Shown here piece by piece: positions 34,975 to 47,308 of a stretch of DNA of 64,000 bases. Position 1 is the first letter of the stretch; every line of letters starts with the position of its first letter. The translations under genes and the position numbers were made by a program. Source of the stretch: Salticus scenicus (taxonomy: Eukaryota; Arthropoda; Arachnida; Araneae; Salticidae); NCBI GenBank assembly GCA_963930645.1, contig OZ005650.1:234450188-234514187 (forward strand), given 5' to 3'. The notes beneath the pieces are model-generated. The model ran no database searches and was not told the origin of the DNA. It saw nothing but the letters and a program-made list of their open reading frames with translations.

Positions 34975-37900
34975 TTGGGGATCTCGGGTACGGCTCTGAC
35001 AATTTTGATGAAATTTTGGGGCATGAGGTTTTTCAGGTAGATAAAAAAAAGAAAAAAAATCAGACTTATCCTTATTTTTAGGAAAATTCGCGTTTGCTAT
35101 TAACCCTTTACTGGCGGTTGCCAGACATGGCAGAAACTGGGTTCACTCAGAAATGGATACAACGATTTTGATGAAAGTTTGGGGTTAGCTGTTTGTTAGG
35201 TAGATAAATCAATTGGACATACCCTCATCACTAGGAGAATTAGCCTTCATTGTTCACCCTTTATCGGTGAGTTGCACAGTATTGCACAAATTGTGTTTTT
35301 TCGGAAATGAATACAACGATTTTCATGAAAGTTTGCAGTTAAGTGTTTTATCGGGAGTTAATCGATTAGACATATCATCATGCTCTGGAAAATTCGTCTT
35401 CGTTTTTAACCCTTTATAGGTCAGTTGAAGCATATGGCAGTAATTAGTTTTACTCGGAAATGAGTACAACGATTTTAATAAAAGTTTGTAGTTAAGTGTT
35501 TTTGGTAAGTTAAGTCGATTAGAAATATCCTCATCTTCAGGAAATCTCGTGTTCGTTGTTAACCCTCTACCGATAAGTTACACCATATAGCAGTAATTGG
35601 GTTTACTCGGAAATAGATAAAATGATTTTATGACAGCTTAGGGTTAAGTTATTTTAGGTAGCTAAATCGATTGGACATATCCTCATCTTCAGAAATATTC
35701 GTATTCGCTGTTAATCCTTTATCGACCAGTTGAACCATAGCGCAGAAATTGGGTTTAATGGGAAATGGATATAACAATTTTGATGAAAGTTTAGCAATAG
35801 GCATTTTTTGCTGTGTAAATTCAATTAGACTTTTCTCATCTTCAGAAAAAATTATGCTTGTTGTTAAACTTTATCGGGCAGATGCACAATATAGCAGCAA
35901 TTGGGTTTACTCGAAAACGGTTATAACGATTTTAAAGAAAGTTTTGGGTTAAGTTTTTTTTAAAGAGCTAATTCGATGGGACATATTCTCCTCTTTGGGA
36001 AAATTTGTTCATGCAGTTAACACTTTATCAGCCGGTTGTACCATACAGCAGAAATTGAATTTACCCGCAAATGAATATAACGATTTTGATGAAAATTTTT
36101 GGTTGCGTGCCATCTTGGAAAGTTAAATCGATTAGACACATTATAATCTTGAGGAAATTTTGCGATTGCTGTTTACCCTTTATCGGCTATTTGCAATATA
36201 TGGCCGTAACTGGATTTATGCGAAAATAGTTATAAAGATTTTGTTGAAAGTTTGGGTTTAAGTATTTTTTAAAGATATAAATCGTCCGGACATAGCCTCA
36301 TCTTTAGGAAAATTTGCATTCGTTTTTTACCCTTCATCGGCCAGTTGCACTATGTGGCATAAATTGAATTTACTCAAAAATGGATATAAGGATTTTGTTG
36401 AAAGTTGAGAATTAAGTGTTTTTTTAAAAGGAATTAGACTTTTCCTCATCTTCAAGAATATTCCCGCTCGCTGTTCACCATTTATTAGTCGGTTTCAAAT
36501 TATACCAGGAATTGGGTTTACTCGGAAATGGATCTAATGATTTTGAAAAAAGTTTTGAATTAAGTTATTTTCGGGGTACAAAATCAATTACATATATTAT
36601 CTTCTTCAGGACAATTCGTCTTTACAGTTAACTCTTTAACTGTGGTTTGCAAAGTACTGCAGCAAGTTGGGTTTTCTCTAAAAGGGTATAACAATTTGGA
36701 TGAACGTTAAGGTATAAGTGTTTTTTGGAGTACGATATCAATTAGATTTATTCCCATATTCATAAAAATTGGGCTTTGCTGTTAACCCTTTATTTGTTGG
36801 TTACAAAATATAGCAGAAATTGAGTTTACTTCGAAACGGATATAGGAATTTTGATAAACTTCTGATGTTAAGAAATGTTTGAGATGAAATATTAATTAGA
36901 TTTATCCTCATTATCTGGAAATCTTTCGTTCACTGTTAAATTTTTCTCCGCTAGTTGAAAAATATGGCAGATTTTGTGTTTATTCGGAAATAAATATAAC
37001 GATTTTTAAAGAAAGTTTGAAGTTAAAGGCGTTTTGAAGTCAAAAATCGATTAATTTCATTTTCATATTAGGAAAATTCGAGCTTGCCTTTAACCCTTTA
37101 TCTTCCAGTTGCAAAATATGACAGAATTTGGGTCTGTTCGGAAATACATATAACGACTTTCAAGAATGATAGGGTTAAGGGTTTTATAGGGATGAAAAAT
37201 CGATTAGTTTTATTCTCATCTTCAGGAAAATTCGCATTCGTTTCTAACCTATCAGCCGACGGTTTAAAAAAAATATGACAGAATTTGTTTTTAGTATGAA
37301 ATAGGTATGGCGGTTTTAATAAAAACTTAGGGTTAAACAATTTGTGAGAAGACAAACCCACTTGACGTATCCTCATCTTTAGAAAAATTAGCATTTGTTG
37401 TTAACCTCCACACCAAATGTTAAAAATGTAGCAGAAATTCGGTTTTTTCTGGATTTTCTCAAGAATGTTTAAAATGATTTTGTTAAAACTTATAAACAAG
37501 GCTGCTTTGAGCTCATCTGATTTTTTTTACATCTTCTGGAAAATTAAGTTTCGTTGTTAACCCTTGTTCCCCTCTTTGAAAAATATGACTGAAAATTGGT
37601 TGTCTGGAAAATTGCTCTAACGAGTTTGATAAAAATGTAGATTTAAGCGTTTTTTGAAAGGATAAATTCATCTGATTTAACCTCATCTCACGAAAATTAG
37701 CGTTCACTGTTAATTCTTTTTTGCCTATTGTAAAATATGACAAGAACTTGGTTTTCTCAGAAAATTTAACAATTTTAATAAAAACATAGAATTATTATTA
37801 TTAGTTTTTTGAATGAGAATCCTATCTGACATTTCCTCTTTTCGAGGAAAGTTAGTGTTCACAGCTGTGTTAACCGTCACTCCACCGTGGGAAAATTTGG

Positions 37901-38395
37901 CTGGAATTCGGTTTTCTTGGAAATTGCTTGAACGATTTTGGTAAATATTTCAGGATTTTTAGATGACAATTCAAATTGTTTTTTTTTTTTGCAGTTTCAA
38001 GAAAGTTAACGTTCATAATTAGCCTTCACGTAGCCCGTTCGAAAACTACGGCTAAAACTTTCTAAGAAATAGCTCTAACGGTTTTGCTAAAAACTTAGCA
38101 TCATGATATTTTTGAGAGGTGAAACCCATCTGATTTATCCTCGTCGTCATGAAAATCAGAGTTTATTGGTATTTTTTATTTCGCAAGTGGCAAAATATGG
38201 AAAATACTTTTATTAAATAAAAAACGGTCTCAACTATCTTATTCTTCAGATAAATTAGATGGCATTGCCCTATAACAATATATAGCAGAAATCCTGTTTT
38301 CCAGGAAACTGGTTGAATGATTTTGATAAAGAAATTACAGTTGATATAATAATTTGATTTGGTTTTCCTTACCTCCAGGAAAATAAGCTTTTAGT
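34975..38395. repeat. Degenerate satellite, ~22 units of ~154 bp
   Basis: A unit built around CGGAAATGGATATAACGATT, GATGAAAGTTTGGGTTAAG, TAAATCGATTAGACATATCC, TCATCTTCAGGAAAATTCG and TTAACCCTTTATCGGC repeats head to tail. The AAATGGATATAACGATTTT-like core falls near 35151, 35305, 35457, 35610, 35763, 35914, 36069, 36222, 36376, 36526, 36679, 36833, 36987, 37142, 37299, 37467, 37609, 37760, 37920, 38074, 38220 and 38307, with spacing close to 153-155 bp in the left two-thirds and looser at the right. Units are clearly diverged, so the array is old. Open frames across it follow the period and are not genes. Confidence 0.9.
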
Positions 38396-39507
38396 GTTAA
38401 CCCGTGCTGTACCCTGGACAAACAAATAATAAAAATAATTAATTGAAAGCAATTCACTGTATCTACACTACGAATTATTTTTACAATGAAACCGAGCGAA
38501 CTTGGTTATCCTGGTGCTATATTTTAAAATAAAGTTGGTTTGGAAGAAAATAGTTATTTCTTATTAGAAGTTGAGACATAATGAAGAAAGTTTATGAAAT
38601 GACTAGAACTCTTCCTTAAATTGAGTGATATATGTGGAACAGGTAGCATTGGGTTCATGAAGTCTTGGGAATATACTTTGTATTATTTTATGCTGAAGCC
38701 ATGACGTCGTTTTGACAGAGTGAGATTGGAAAAAATCAATGGTAACAGACACCACTTGTGAGATGATTTTTTGTATGCTTCATTATAAGTAATGAAGTTT
38801 TTAAAATAACCATCCGCCTTTGTAGTACACGAGAATTCACTGGTGTACTTTATATGCAAAATGCTTTAATCTGAAGTAGAACTAATGCTACACATGCAAT
38901 AACCTTATACTAATATGGATTCGAAACATACGATAAAAAATTGTAATTCATTAGTATTTTTCATTTTAACAATCATACCCAAAAATATTACTTTCTACAA
39001 TACAACGATAGATTGCTTAAACTGGGGGGGGGGGGGAAGAAAGAAAGAAAGAAAGAAATATATATATATATATATATATATAAAGGTTCCATCAGGTAAA
39101 TGTCAACTTTTGTAGTTTCCTCATTGAATCGGAGGATGTTTCAGCTATTTCAATATTTATTCATCTATTATTCCACTCTATAACTTTACTAGCTATAATT
39201 AATTTTGTTATCAGTAACATGTTTTATCTATATAATTATCACTCAGGTAAATCACTTTATTTGTATATTTTTTCCTGTATTAGTATTTTGAAAACTATTA
39301 TATAATTAAAAATCTCTACAAGAAATATTATATTTAAATATATATATATATATTGGTGTTACTTGTATCAGTAAAAATAACATTTAAATTTAAAATAACA
39401 TTTATTAAATATTTTTCAAATACATGCATATAAATAATCCCCGATGAATTAAATTACTAAAGAAAATATGCAGAAAATAAATTCCATATGCACACAATAT
39501 ATCAATA
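38396..39507. other. Non-coding sequence downstream of the receptor gene
   Basis: Lies beyond the predicted poly(A) site of the minus-strand receptor gene. Apart from the composite microsatellite at 39024-39083 nothing is recognised. Confidence 0.45.
39024..39083. repeat. Composite microsatellite G13-(GAAA)n-(TA)n
   Basis: Thirteen G are followed directly by five GAAA-type units and about eleven TA units. Three different simple repeats abut without spacer. Confidence 0.9.
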
Positions 39508-39513
39508 TTTATT
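39508..39513 (-). promoter_or_regulatory. Candidate poly(A) signal of the receptor gene
   Basis: AATAAA on the minus strand, about 75 bases downstream of the receptor stop codon. A second AATAAA at 39401-39406 is an alternative. In such AT-rich sequence chance matches are common, so position is the main support. Confidence 0.45.
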
Positions 39514-39588
39514 AATCTGCATGCAACAGTTCACGATGTAAATCACAGAAAATAACACATTTCGAAGTTACAAGAAAGAAAATCAGTC

Positions 39589-39778
39589 TTATATAGATGC
39601 ATCTGCAATGTTCCCTGCTTTTTTTCTAGGCAAGCTCATTCTGTAGGATCGTGTCCGATTTGTAGTCAATATGGATGTTCTCGCACCCAGCGGATATGAT
39701 TTGTTTCCATCTATGTAAGCTCCCACGTCTGCTGGTTTAGATCGAATGCATAATACTTCTTGAAAATAACCCCTGAAT
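39589..39778 (-). CDS. Tachykinin-like receptor, last coding exon (C-terminal tail)
   Basis: This exon completes a peptide-activated rhodopsin-type GPCR. The minus-strand acceptor reads TTTTTACAG and the exon begins with the single base A. The preceding exon (46634-46830) ends in AG, so the joined codon is AGA (Arg) and the frame continues FRGYFQEVLCIRS. This follows NPIVYYNMNA-R in the same way that tachykinin receptors continue from TM7 into helix 8. The frame stays open for 62 codons to TAA at 39589-39591, giving a short basic tail (RTRSYRMSLPRKK) rich in Ser/Thr, as expected for kinase/arrestin sites. The Cys in EVLC is a possible palmitoylation site. The exon is too short to stand out as an open frame alone; phase agreement and the RFRxYF motif are the evidence. 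It could be an alternative last exon, but I see no other. Confidence 0.88.
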
Positions 39779-41333
39779 CTGTAAAAAGTAAAAATGGAAT
39801 ATTTTTTACATATTTCAAATTATCACTTTATATATATATACATATATATACAACAAGAGAATTTATAGATGTATAATTTTATGAGGATTTTATTTATTAA
39901 AAGAAAGATGGAGATAATTATATTAGTTTCACTATTTGAGCAAATTATGTAAAGGTGTGAAGCAATTGCAACAATAATTGAAATTTAAACTCCTTTATGA
40001 ACTCTGTATGACTTTTTCCCTCTAGGACGTATGCATGTCATTTCTTAGTAAAATGATTTTCAATGTTTTAAATTCGCGCATGTTTATATCGAACATTCAG
40101 TAGTTATTTTATATGAGTACGAATCCTTACTTGAGATTCAAATATGTTTTCCAATACTGGAAAATTCATTTAGTTTTAGCTCACGTGATACAAACCAGGC
40201 ACATTGAAGATTTTCAATGCATTTTCATTATTTTATGCCATTTTTAATTTATTAAATTTTATCGCATCAAAGGCTTCCACATGTAATTTATAGGCAATAT
40301 ACAACGTGTAAATATAAACCCCGAGGAGAACTTTATTGCCTTAAGCATTGGTGATAGATAATATTTTGTTAAAATTGTAAGTATTTATGATACAGTATTT
40401 TTAAACTTAAAGAAATCAATTTTTTAAAAATTAAAATAACTAACTTTTATGCAGTCCCAAAGTCCCTACAGTCATATTTAGAAAAATTGACACTTATCTT
40501 TACAAATATAACACAAAAGAAAGTTTCACTTCTATGAAAAGAAAACCGACCGAGATATTTATTTTTGAAATTTTGTGATTTTGTTTTCACATTTTCTCGG
40601 GCTCTATGATTTAAAAATATGGGGAAATCCCAATTTTTTAAAACTAAATATCTCGTTCAATTTTAGGCGCACAGAAGTGAAACATTTTGTGTTACATTTG
40701 TTGATGAGTATCAACTTTTACTATAACTATAACCATACAGACATCGGGACTCTATAAAAATTTATTCTTTGTAATTTTAAGGGGAAAAAAGCATTTTTTA
40801 AAAATATAAACATTACACATCGTAATCGCTTATGTTTTTTAAAGCAAGCATTCATTTTTATTTATTTATTTATTTATTTATTTATTATTGAAATTGTAAG
40901 TATATGTATGCGACCAGTGGTTTCCATGATAAAGACATTTTCCTGACTTTGCTTTGCGCCTTGTATAGATCTACTTAAAAAACCTTGAATAAATTATTAT
41001 TATTCTTTTTTTAATCATATTGTATTCTCTATTATATTTATATTAAGATTTTCACTTCGTTGTATAGTATTAACATCATACATTTTTTATTTATTTATTT
41101 TTGAAGTGAAAACTTCTTTAGGCGCGTTGAGCACTTTTGGGTGAAGAAAAATCTTTGAACTCCCGTCATCGTCAGCTGACGCTTTCCATTTGAAGTGAAA
41201 ACTTTTGGGTGAACAAAAATCATTGAATTTGCGTCATCGAAACGCTTTCCATCCTTGTATGATACAAATAATGTATCATACAATTAACTTGCTAATGTGA
41301 AGTATTAGTAATTATATACTGTATATTGTTTTA

Positions 41334-42378
41334 AAATCTGGTGCGGCTCTACACGACTTCTCTCATCTCCGAGCACTGTCTCTATTGCAGTTAGACCTCA
41401 CAAAACCGCGAGAAAGCCCAAAGCTGCCATTTTTCTCACGTTTTTACAATCTGGTGCGGCTCTACACGACTTCTGTCATCTCCGGACACTGTCTCTTAAA
41501 GATTGCAGCCGGAAACGTTGCAGTTAGACCTCACAAAACCGTGAGAAAGGCCAAAGCCGCAATTTTTCTCACGTTTTTACAATCTGGTGCGGCTCTACAC
41601 GACTTCTCTCATCTCCGGACACTGTCTCTTTTGCAGTTAGACCTTACAAAACAGTGAGAAAGGCCAAAGCCGCCATTTTTCTCACGTTTTAACAATCGGG
41701 TGCGGCTCTACACGACTGCACTCATCTCCGGACACAGTCTCTTAAAGATTGCAGCCGGAAACGTTGCAGTTAGACTTCACAGAACCATGAGAAAGACCAA
41801 AGCCGCCATTTTTCTCACGCTTTTAAAATCTGGTGCGGCTCTAGACGACTTCTCTCATTTCTGGACACTGTCTCTTATAGATTGCAGCCGGAAACTTTGC
41901 AGTTAGACCTCACAAAACCGTGATAAAGGCCAAAGCCGCCATTTCTCTCACGTTTTTACAATCTGGTGTGGCTCTACACGACTTCTCTCATTTTCGGACA
42001 CTGTCTCTATTCCAGTTAGACCTCACAAAACCGTGAGAAAGGCCAAAGCCGCCATTTTCTCACGTTTTTACAATCTGGTGCGACTTTACACAACTTCTCT
42101 CATCTCCGGCCACAATCTCTTAAAGATTGCAGCCGGATGCGCTGCAGTTAGACTTCACAGAACCGTGATAAAGGCCAAAGCCGCCATTTCTCTCACGTTT
42201 TTACAATCTGGTGCGGCTCTACACGACTTCTCTAATTTCCGGACACTGTCTCTATTCCAGTTAGACCTCACAAAATCGTGAGAAAGACCAAAGCCGCCAT
42301 TTTTCTCACGTTTTTACAATCTGATGCGGCTCTACACGACTTCTCTCATCTCCGGACACTGTCTCTATTGCAGTTAGC
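41334..42378. repeat. Tandem satellite, 9 units in short and long forms
   Basis: Units start with AATCTGGTGCGGCTCTACAC at about 41336, 41448, 41580, 41694, 41827, 41961, 42071, 42206 and 42318 (last one partial). The short form is about 112-115 bp; the long form has an extra CTTAAAGATTGCAGCCGGAA segment and is about 130-135 bp. The order is short, long, short, long, long, short, long, short, short. Each unit contains a GTGAGAAA...TTTCTCAC inverted pair around GGCCAAAGCCGCC, so each could form a hairpin. The identity between units is high, and composition is GC-richer than the surrounding intron. Open frames across it follow the repeat and are not genes. Confidence 0.93.
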
Positions 42379-42644
42379 GCATTAAATAAAATTGTAATAT
42401 AATTTTTGTTGTAGTAGTTTATATTAATGAATAAAAAAACACTTCATTTAAAAGTATTTCCTACACAATAAAATATTTCCTGACGATTCAAGAAATACAC
42501 ACGTAATTGTTCACGTTTTCACTTCTGTCGGCACTCCCGAAGTGCAACTTTTTTTTTTTATTTATTTAATGCTTCTTTGGATAAAAATATCATTTAAAAT
42601 CTTATATATTAAAGCACAAAGGTATTTCTTTAAGAACAAAATCG

Positions 42645-42860
42645 CACGATCTGAGCATGCGCTGAAGGCTATTCCTTTCCCTAGATGCAGTCGGAGACCA
42701 ATAGCTGAAATTTGCACGATTTGCTTTGAACCAATGACAAGCAACCGAAGCAGGCTCTATTCCTTTCCGTAACCGTAAAGACGATCGTTCGTGTTTACTT
42801 TATCGCATCGAGCGACTACTATCTTTCGTCGTTTCTTTTCAATTTGATAGTAAGTATTAG
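42645..42860 (+). promoter_or_regulatory. Promoter-like patch with CCAAT boxes and 5' splice donor
   Basis: A short GC- and CpG-richer island in AT-rich intron. In order it shows GAGCATGCGC (NRF-1-like, 42654), ACCAATAG (42698) and ACCAATGAC (42730) CCAAT boxes, two TATTCCTTTCC pyrimidine motifs, CpG-rich CGATCGTTCGTG, a CTTTCGTCGTTTCTTTTC pyrimidine stretch and then GTAAGTATT, a good splice donor near 42850. This is the arrangement of a TATA-less housekeeping-type promoter with a short non-coding first exon on the plus strand, opposite to the receptor. I find no downstream coding exon, so a decayed or duplicated promoter is equally possible. Confidence 0.3.
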
Positions 42861-45800
42861 CTTAAAAAGTTCACAATTTCGTACTTTGAACGACAGCAAG
42901 TTGTGTATAGATTCTTTTGTTTTATTTCATCCACTTTGTATGAAGCTTATACTTTTGCAGGTGTCCTGCGTTATTGTGCATAATTCCTTATCTTTTAGCA
43001 CAGGAAACTGAATTTTTGAACTTTTTTTTTCTGCATTGTGTAAATTACTTCGTTTATTTAAAATATTCCTGTATATAAATATTTAACCTTTCTTCTGCAC
43101 TGTATCTATATGTTTATTTCAATGATGGTATTTATTTACTTTGCCCAGCTGTTAAATTCGATTAATCAAAACTTTTAATGTTCACATCGTACTAAAAATT
43201 TAAAAAACACTCGATTTTGTATATAAAGAAGTGTTTTAATTTATTTTTTTTTCTATGGCAAGTTAATGATTCGGATAACTTACACGATTATACATGCTTT
43301 CAAAAGAAGTATATAAAAAAAATCTGTTGTTGTTCTGTAAACATGTAAATTGGTTGCTTGATAATTATAAATGTGTTATGTACTAAGTTTTTCATGTTAA
43401 ATATGTATTGGAAAGGAGTTTTTATTATAAATTACCGCTTATTTATTTGGTTTAGTTTTCAACTTTTATTTTAATGGTGTGAATAAAGTTAGACTAAAAT
43501 TATTATTTTATTTTATTTATTTTCTTATATTTATGTGAGTATATAGTTCACTATGAACATTTATAAAACTAAAAAGTGATGGAAAATTAAGTTGTTAGTA
43601 TCACAATTAAATGGCCAGTTTGAAGTAACAAAATCAGGTAAACTATTAATTGTTACTGAATAGTATTGTTCTAAAAATTTTATTGGTGGTTTCTCTGTTT
43701 GTATTAGGCAAATTTTATTTCAATAAGAAATAAAAATTTAACCAGAAAAAAGGTTTAAAAGTAAAAAATTAAAATTAAAACCAGAATTTCCTATGCTAAA
43801 AAAAAGGATGAATTATACATAATATTGTAGAACTCATGCAAAAGTGTATACTTTACACAAAGTGAAAGAAAAAGGAAAAAATATATATTACACACCTTGC
43901 TGTTTTCCAAAAAAGGAAATTATGAACCTTTAAGCCAATACTTGCGACCAAATTGGAAAACATTGTCGTAATTCATTCATACATTAGTTGCTTTTTCACA
44001 TATTTTCTTACATATAAATTTTTTACATAATTTATATGTTTTAAAGTCCTATTTTTCAAAGATTGAATAATATATGTATGTATTGGTTAAAAAAGGGTGG
44101 GGGGGGGGAGATTTTCTGTCTGCCACATCACAAAAAATATTATAATTGTGAAAAGTCAATTTCGTTTGGCTATTCCAATGTAACAACTTTGTTAATTATT
44201 AGCCGGGATTTTGTAGATACCTATGGTCTCGATGGTGGAGGGAATGTTTGTCATTAAAATATTTTTATAGAAGTTTCAATTAAAATCAGAAATGCAGCGG
44301 AAAAATAGAATGTAATTGTATGTATTAAACCCAAGCAAAATATCTATCAAATAATTCGTAAGCAACAAAAATCTACCCCCCCCCCTTCGAGATCGCAGGT
44401 ATGCACAAAATCCTGTTTACATACAGGGTGCTGATGATCGAGGGTGTCACCTCGCGAAAACGGCTACACCAACTTCAAATACCAAAAGCATTAAAGAAAT
44501 GTTTAAACTTAGATAAATAAACACTTTTAATATTAACTATATAATATACCTTTTATTAAATCTCTGCTCTCTTTTAAATCTGCATGCAAGTAGGAGATTT
44601 CAGGGTTTTTACATGTTTGTTACTTTCACCTTTTAGTTTACAGTATGCATAATTGATGGTAGTGGAATTCATGGGGTTGTTGTATATAAGATATTTTTAA
44701 ATAAATATTTCATAAATGTTTAACTTACTTTTTTTTTGACTAAATAATATGAAAATTGCTAGAAATATCTTAAAAAAGTGACTGTGTCGAATTCTATTGT
44801 AGAGCGACAACTCCATACAAAAACAGCGCACCCACTTTAAGCTTCATTTAAAAGAGTTAGTATAAAACAATGTTTCTCGGCTGGTGGGCTATAAACAGAT
44901 TTCAGTTGTACTTTTAAATGTTATTAAGACGTCAAATTTTGACGGGTACCAACTAGTATATTAAAATAGAGCAAAGTGTCTTCCTTCCAATGATGTACAT
45001 TGCTATGAGTATAAAAAATGTCGTCTATTTGTAAAATTGATGGGAACCTTATTCCTGAATCAACCCTCGTATATCCACATTTAATGCAATTAATTCACAT
45101 TAAATTAAAGGAAAGTAAAAATGTCTAAATTAGATCCTGATATTTTGTTATTATATATTAATTGAAGTATGTATATTAACAAATAGCATTAAAAGGCAAA
45201 ATATTGTGTCAACGTATGCAATAAAATTGCGAAAAGAATAAATATATTTAGAAAAATCGCTTTTTTTTTTCTTTTAAGGAAATACATTACAACTTACATA
45301 ACAGGTCAATCAAACTTACCACACGAACTTACAATTTAGAAAAGCGTTATTTCAGTAAACTATAAACAGAAAATCGTAATTCATTTCATATGTTCAATGA
45401 ATTAAATAGTTTCAATAGTTTTTATACACACTGAATTCTGTAACATCATATCGAAGTAATGGAAAGTACTTCTGAAATATAGAACTATTAAATACATAGC
45501 ACACGATTTTTTTTGGCTTTAAAATAATACTTAAAGGAAGTACGGAAATTTATCATAAAGATAATTTTGAAATCTAAGTAAGTCATATTAGATCTCATTA
45601 GGTCTACATAAATATAATTTTAGGCGCGTTAGATATGCAATGACATAATGTAGCCAAAAAATAAATAAATAAATAAATAAATAAAATAAATAAAGCCATA
45701 TCCTTTATGATTTTGTCGAAATGTGTGGCCATTCGATTGATAATGATTTCCAGTTATGAATAGTATACCTAAATTTTACTTAAGCGGTCGTCTACATGTT

Positions 45801-46633
45801 AACAATTTTATCCACTTCATTTTATTATAAGATAAACACCAATTTTTGACTTCATATTCCAATTTTTGAAATCGAGGCATATGGAAAACATGTTTAAACA
45901 TAAAAACTTCCTTGCGCACAATAAAATAAAGGAAAGTATTGCCAGTTTCGAAAGGTCGTAGCCTTTCTTTTTCAGGTGCTAAAAACACGTGCTTGGAGGC
46001 AAAAGCAAGTCTGAAACACAGCGAAAATATAAAGGGGAAGAGCAGAATACAATGTATTGCAGAATAAAATGAGTAAATTCTAATTAGAAAAACAGCACAA
46101 CCAGTCGTTAGGGTAACTGCATGACAATAAATAAATAAATAAATAAATAAAATAAAAGCAGTAGGGGACACAACATCAAAAATTAGAGACAAAAAAACGA
46201 ACACCAGAAAAAAAGGAAAGGGATATTTTTATTTAATTATTATTATTATTAATTTACATTTTTTTTAATTAAATATATTTTATTTTTTCTATATTTATTT
46301 ATTGTATTGTATTGTATTTATTTTTATATTAGAATTTGTAATTTTCTTACTTTATTTAAGAAAAAGAAATTAAATTATTCAATGGAACTAAACAAGTTTT
46401 TTCCAAGCTGAAGACAGCAATGTAGAATCAGACATTTCATTAACAATTTTATCACGATTAAGATAGATAGATACATTTTCCAGGAAATCTAACTCAGAAA
46501 CGCGTTTAGCATTAAAGATAATTTTGGTTAGATTTAATGGTCTAATGGTCAGATTTAGTAACTATTGTCAGATTTAATGGTCAGTTATTCTATCGCAAAA
46601 TAATAAAAATAAAACAACATTTCAATATCGTAC

Positions 46634-46830
46634 CTTGCATTCATGTTGTAGTAAACGATCGGATTGTAGCAAGAGTTAGACATAGCTAGCCAATAAATAG
46701 CAAGATATACGTGTTGAATAAAATGGGTGCGTAGAATTTCTCTGTTGTAGTATGTGTAAAGGAAATACACATGGTAGGGCAACCAACAGATAGCAAACAA
46801 AAGCATGACAGCGACGAGCATGTGTACCAC
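46634..46830 (-). CDS. Tachykinin-like receptor exon, TM6-TM7
   Basis: The minus-strand acceptor TTCTTTCTAG precedes GTG at 46830. The exon starts in phase 0 and reads VVHMLVAVMLLFAICWLPYH (TM6 with the CWLP motif; key toggle Trp), then an extracellular loop 3 (TYYNREILRTHFIQ), then VYLAIYWLAMSNSCYNPIVYY (TM7 with NPxxY) and NMNA plus two bases of Arg. The donor AG|GTACGA follows at 46633. The HVYF...IQHVYLAIYWLAMSNS...YNPI pattern is diagnostic of tachykinin receptors, with TkR86C/NKD the closest recalled style. The protein would be a plasma-membrane Gq-coupled neuropeptide receptor. The phase 0/phase 2 boundaries match both neighbouring exons. Confidence 0.95.
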
Positions 46831-47308
46831 CTAGAAAGAATAACATAACATTTATTTCATAGCTTTAAAAAGATCAATGACTTTCATAACAGAAAAAAGT
46901 GAGTAAATTCTAATTAAAAGAATAATAATATATGTAGAAAAAATAAAATGGCCTGATAATGAAGTTATTGTCACTTTTACATATTATAATCAATGTCAGT
47001 GAGACAAGCAGTAAAAGGCAAACTGACTAAGTTGAATAAAAAGTTTAATTACATAAATCGCATACAAAATATTTTTTACGAAATTTAAATAGACGGTGTT
47101 GGTCTCTTTTTTATTAAATGCTGTGGTTTTATATATATTTGGTTGTAAATGACATGACATAATTTAGCCGTAAATATGTGATATTATTGTCAAACTATAT
47201 ATTATAATCGGAGTATAATTAAATTTAATTTATGAAAAATTCGGAATTTCATATGAACCATTATTGGGATATCAAATTTTTTATGTAGTTTGCTCTTTAA
47301 TTAATTGG

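Larger units (their letters stand above)
39779..46633 (-). other. Receptor intron (~6.9 kb) between TM7 and tail exons
   Basis: The donor on the minus strand is AG|GTACGA at 46633, and the acceptor is ACAG at 39779. The intron contains the 41334-42378 satellite, the promoter-like patch at 42645-42860, TTTA microsatellites and homopolymer runs (G-run near 44100, C10 at 44376-44385). A mariner-type end (CGAGGG in reverse complement, followed by TA) lies at about 45040-45069. A 142-codon minus-strand open frame at 45776-46204 has no recognisable motif and I do not call it a gene. 43000-44400 is otherwise featureless. Confidence 0.75.

Noticed and set aside
34975..37743. Several 60-98 codon open frames (for example 35213-35419 and 37098-37394)
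   Set aside because: Generated by the 154-bp tandem units; similar peptides recur with the DNA period and have no start context.
34975..38395. CRISPR-like array (regular repeats with variable spacers)
   Set aside because: Repeat length and divergence are those of a eukaryotic satellite, the whole unit repeats with no unique spacers, and the genome is eukaryotic.
41385..42281. Plus-strand open frames of 68-90 codons with repeated LYTTSLISGH motifs
   Set aside because: They track the 9-unit satellite and restart in each unit; a tandem-repeat artefact.
44425..45069. Complete mariner-type element between CGAGGG motifs
   Set aside because: The right end looks like a mariner terminus with TA, but the left CGAGGGTGTCACC does not match it beyond about eight bases. 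Only the right end is mentioned, within the intron entry.
45776..46204. 142-codon minus-strand open frame close to the TM6-TM7 exon
   Set aside because: Hydrophobic and Phe-rich through AT composition, with no receptor motif. The true downstream exon is at 39589-39778, as shown by phase and the RFRxYF motif.
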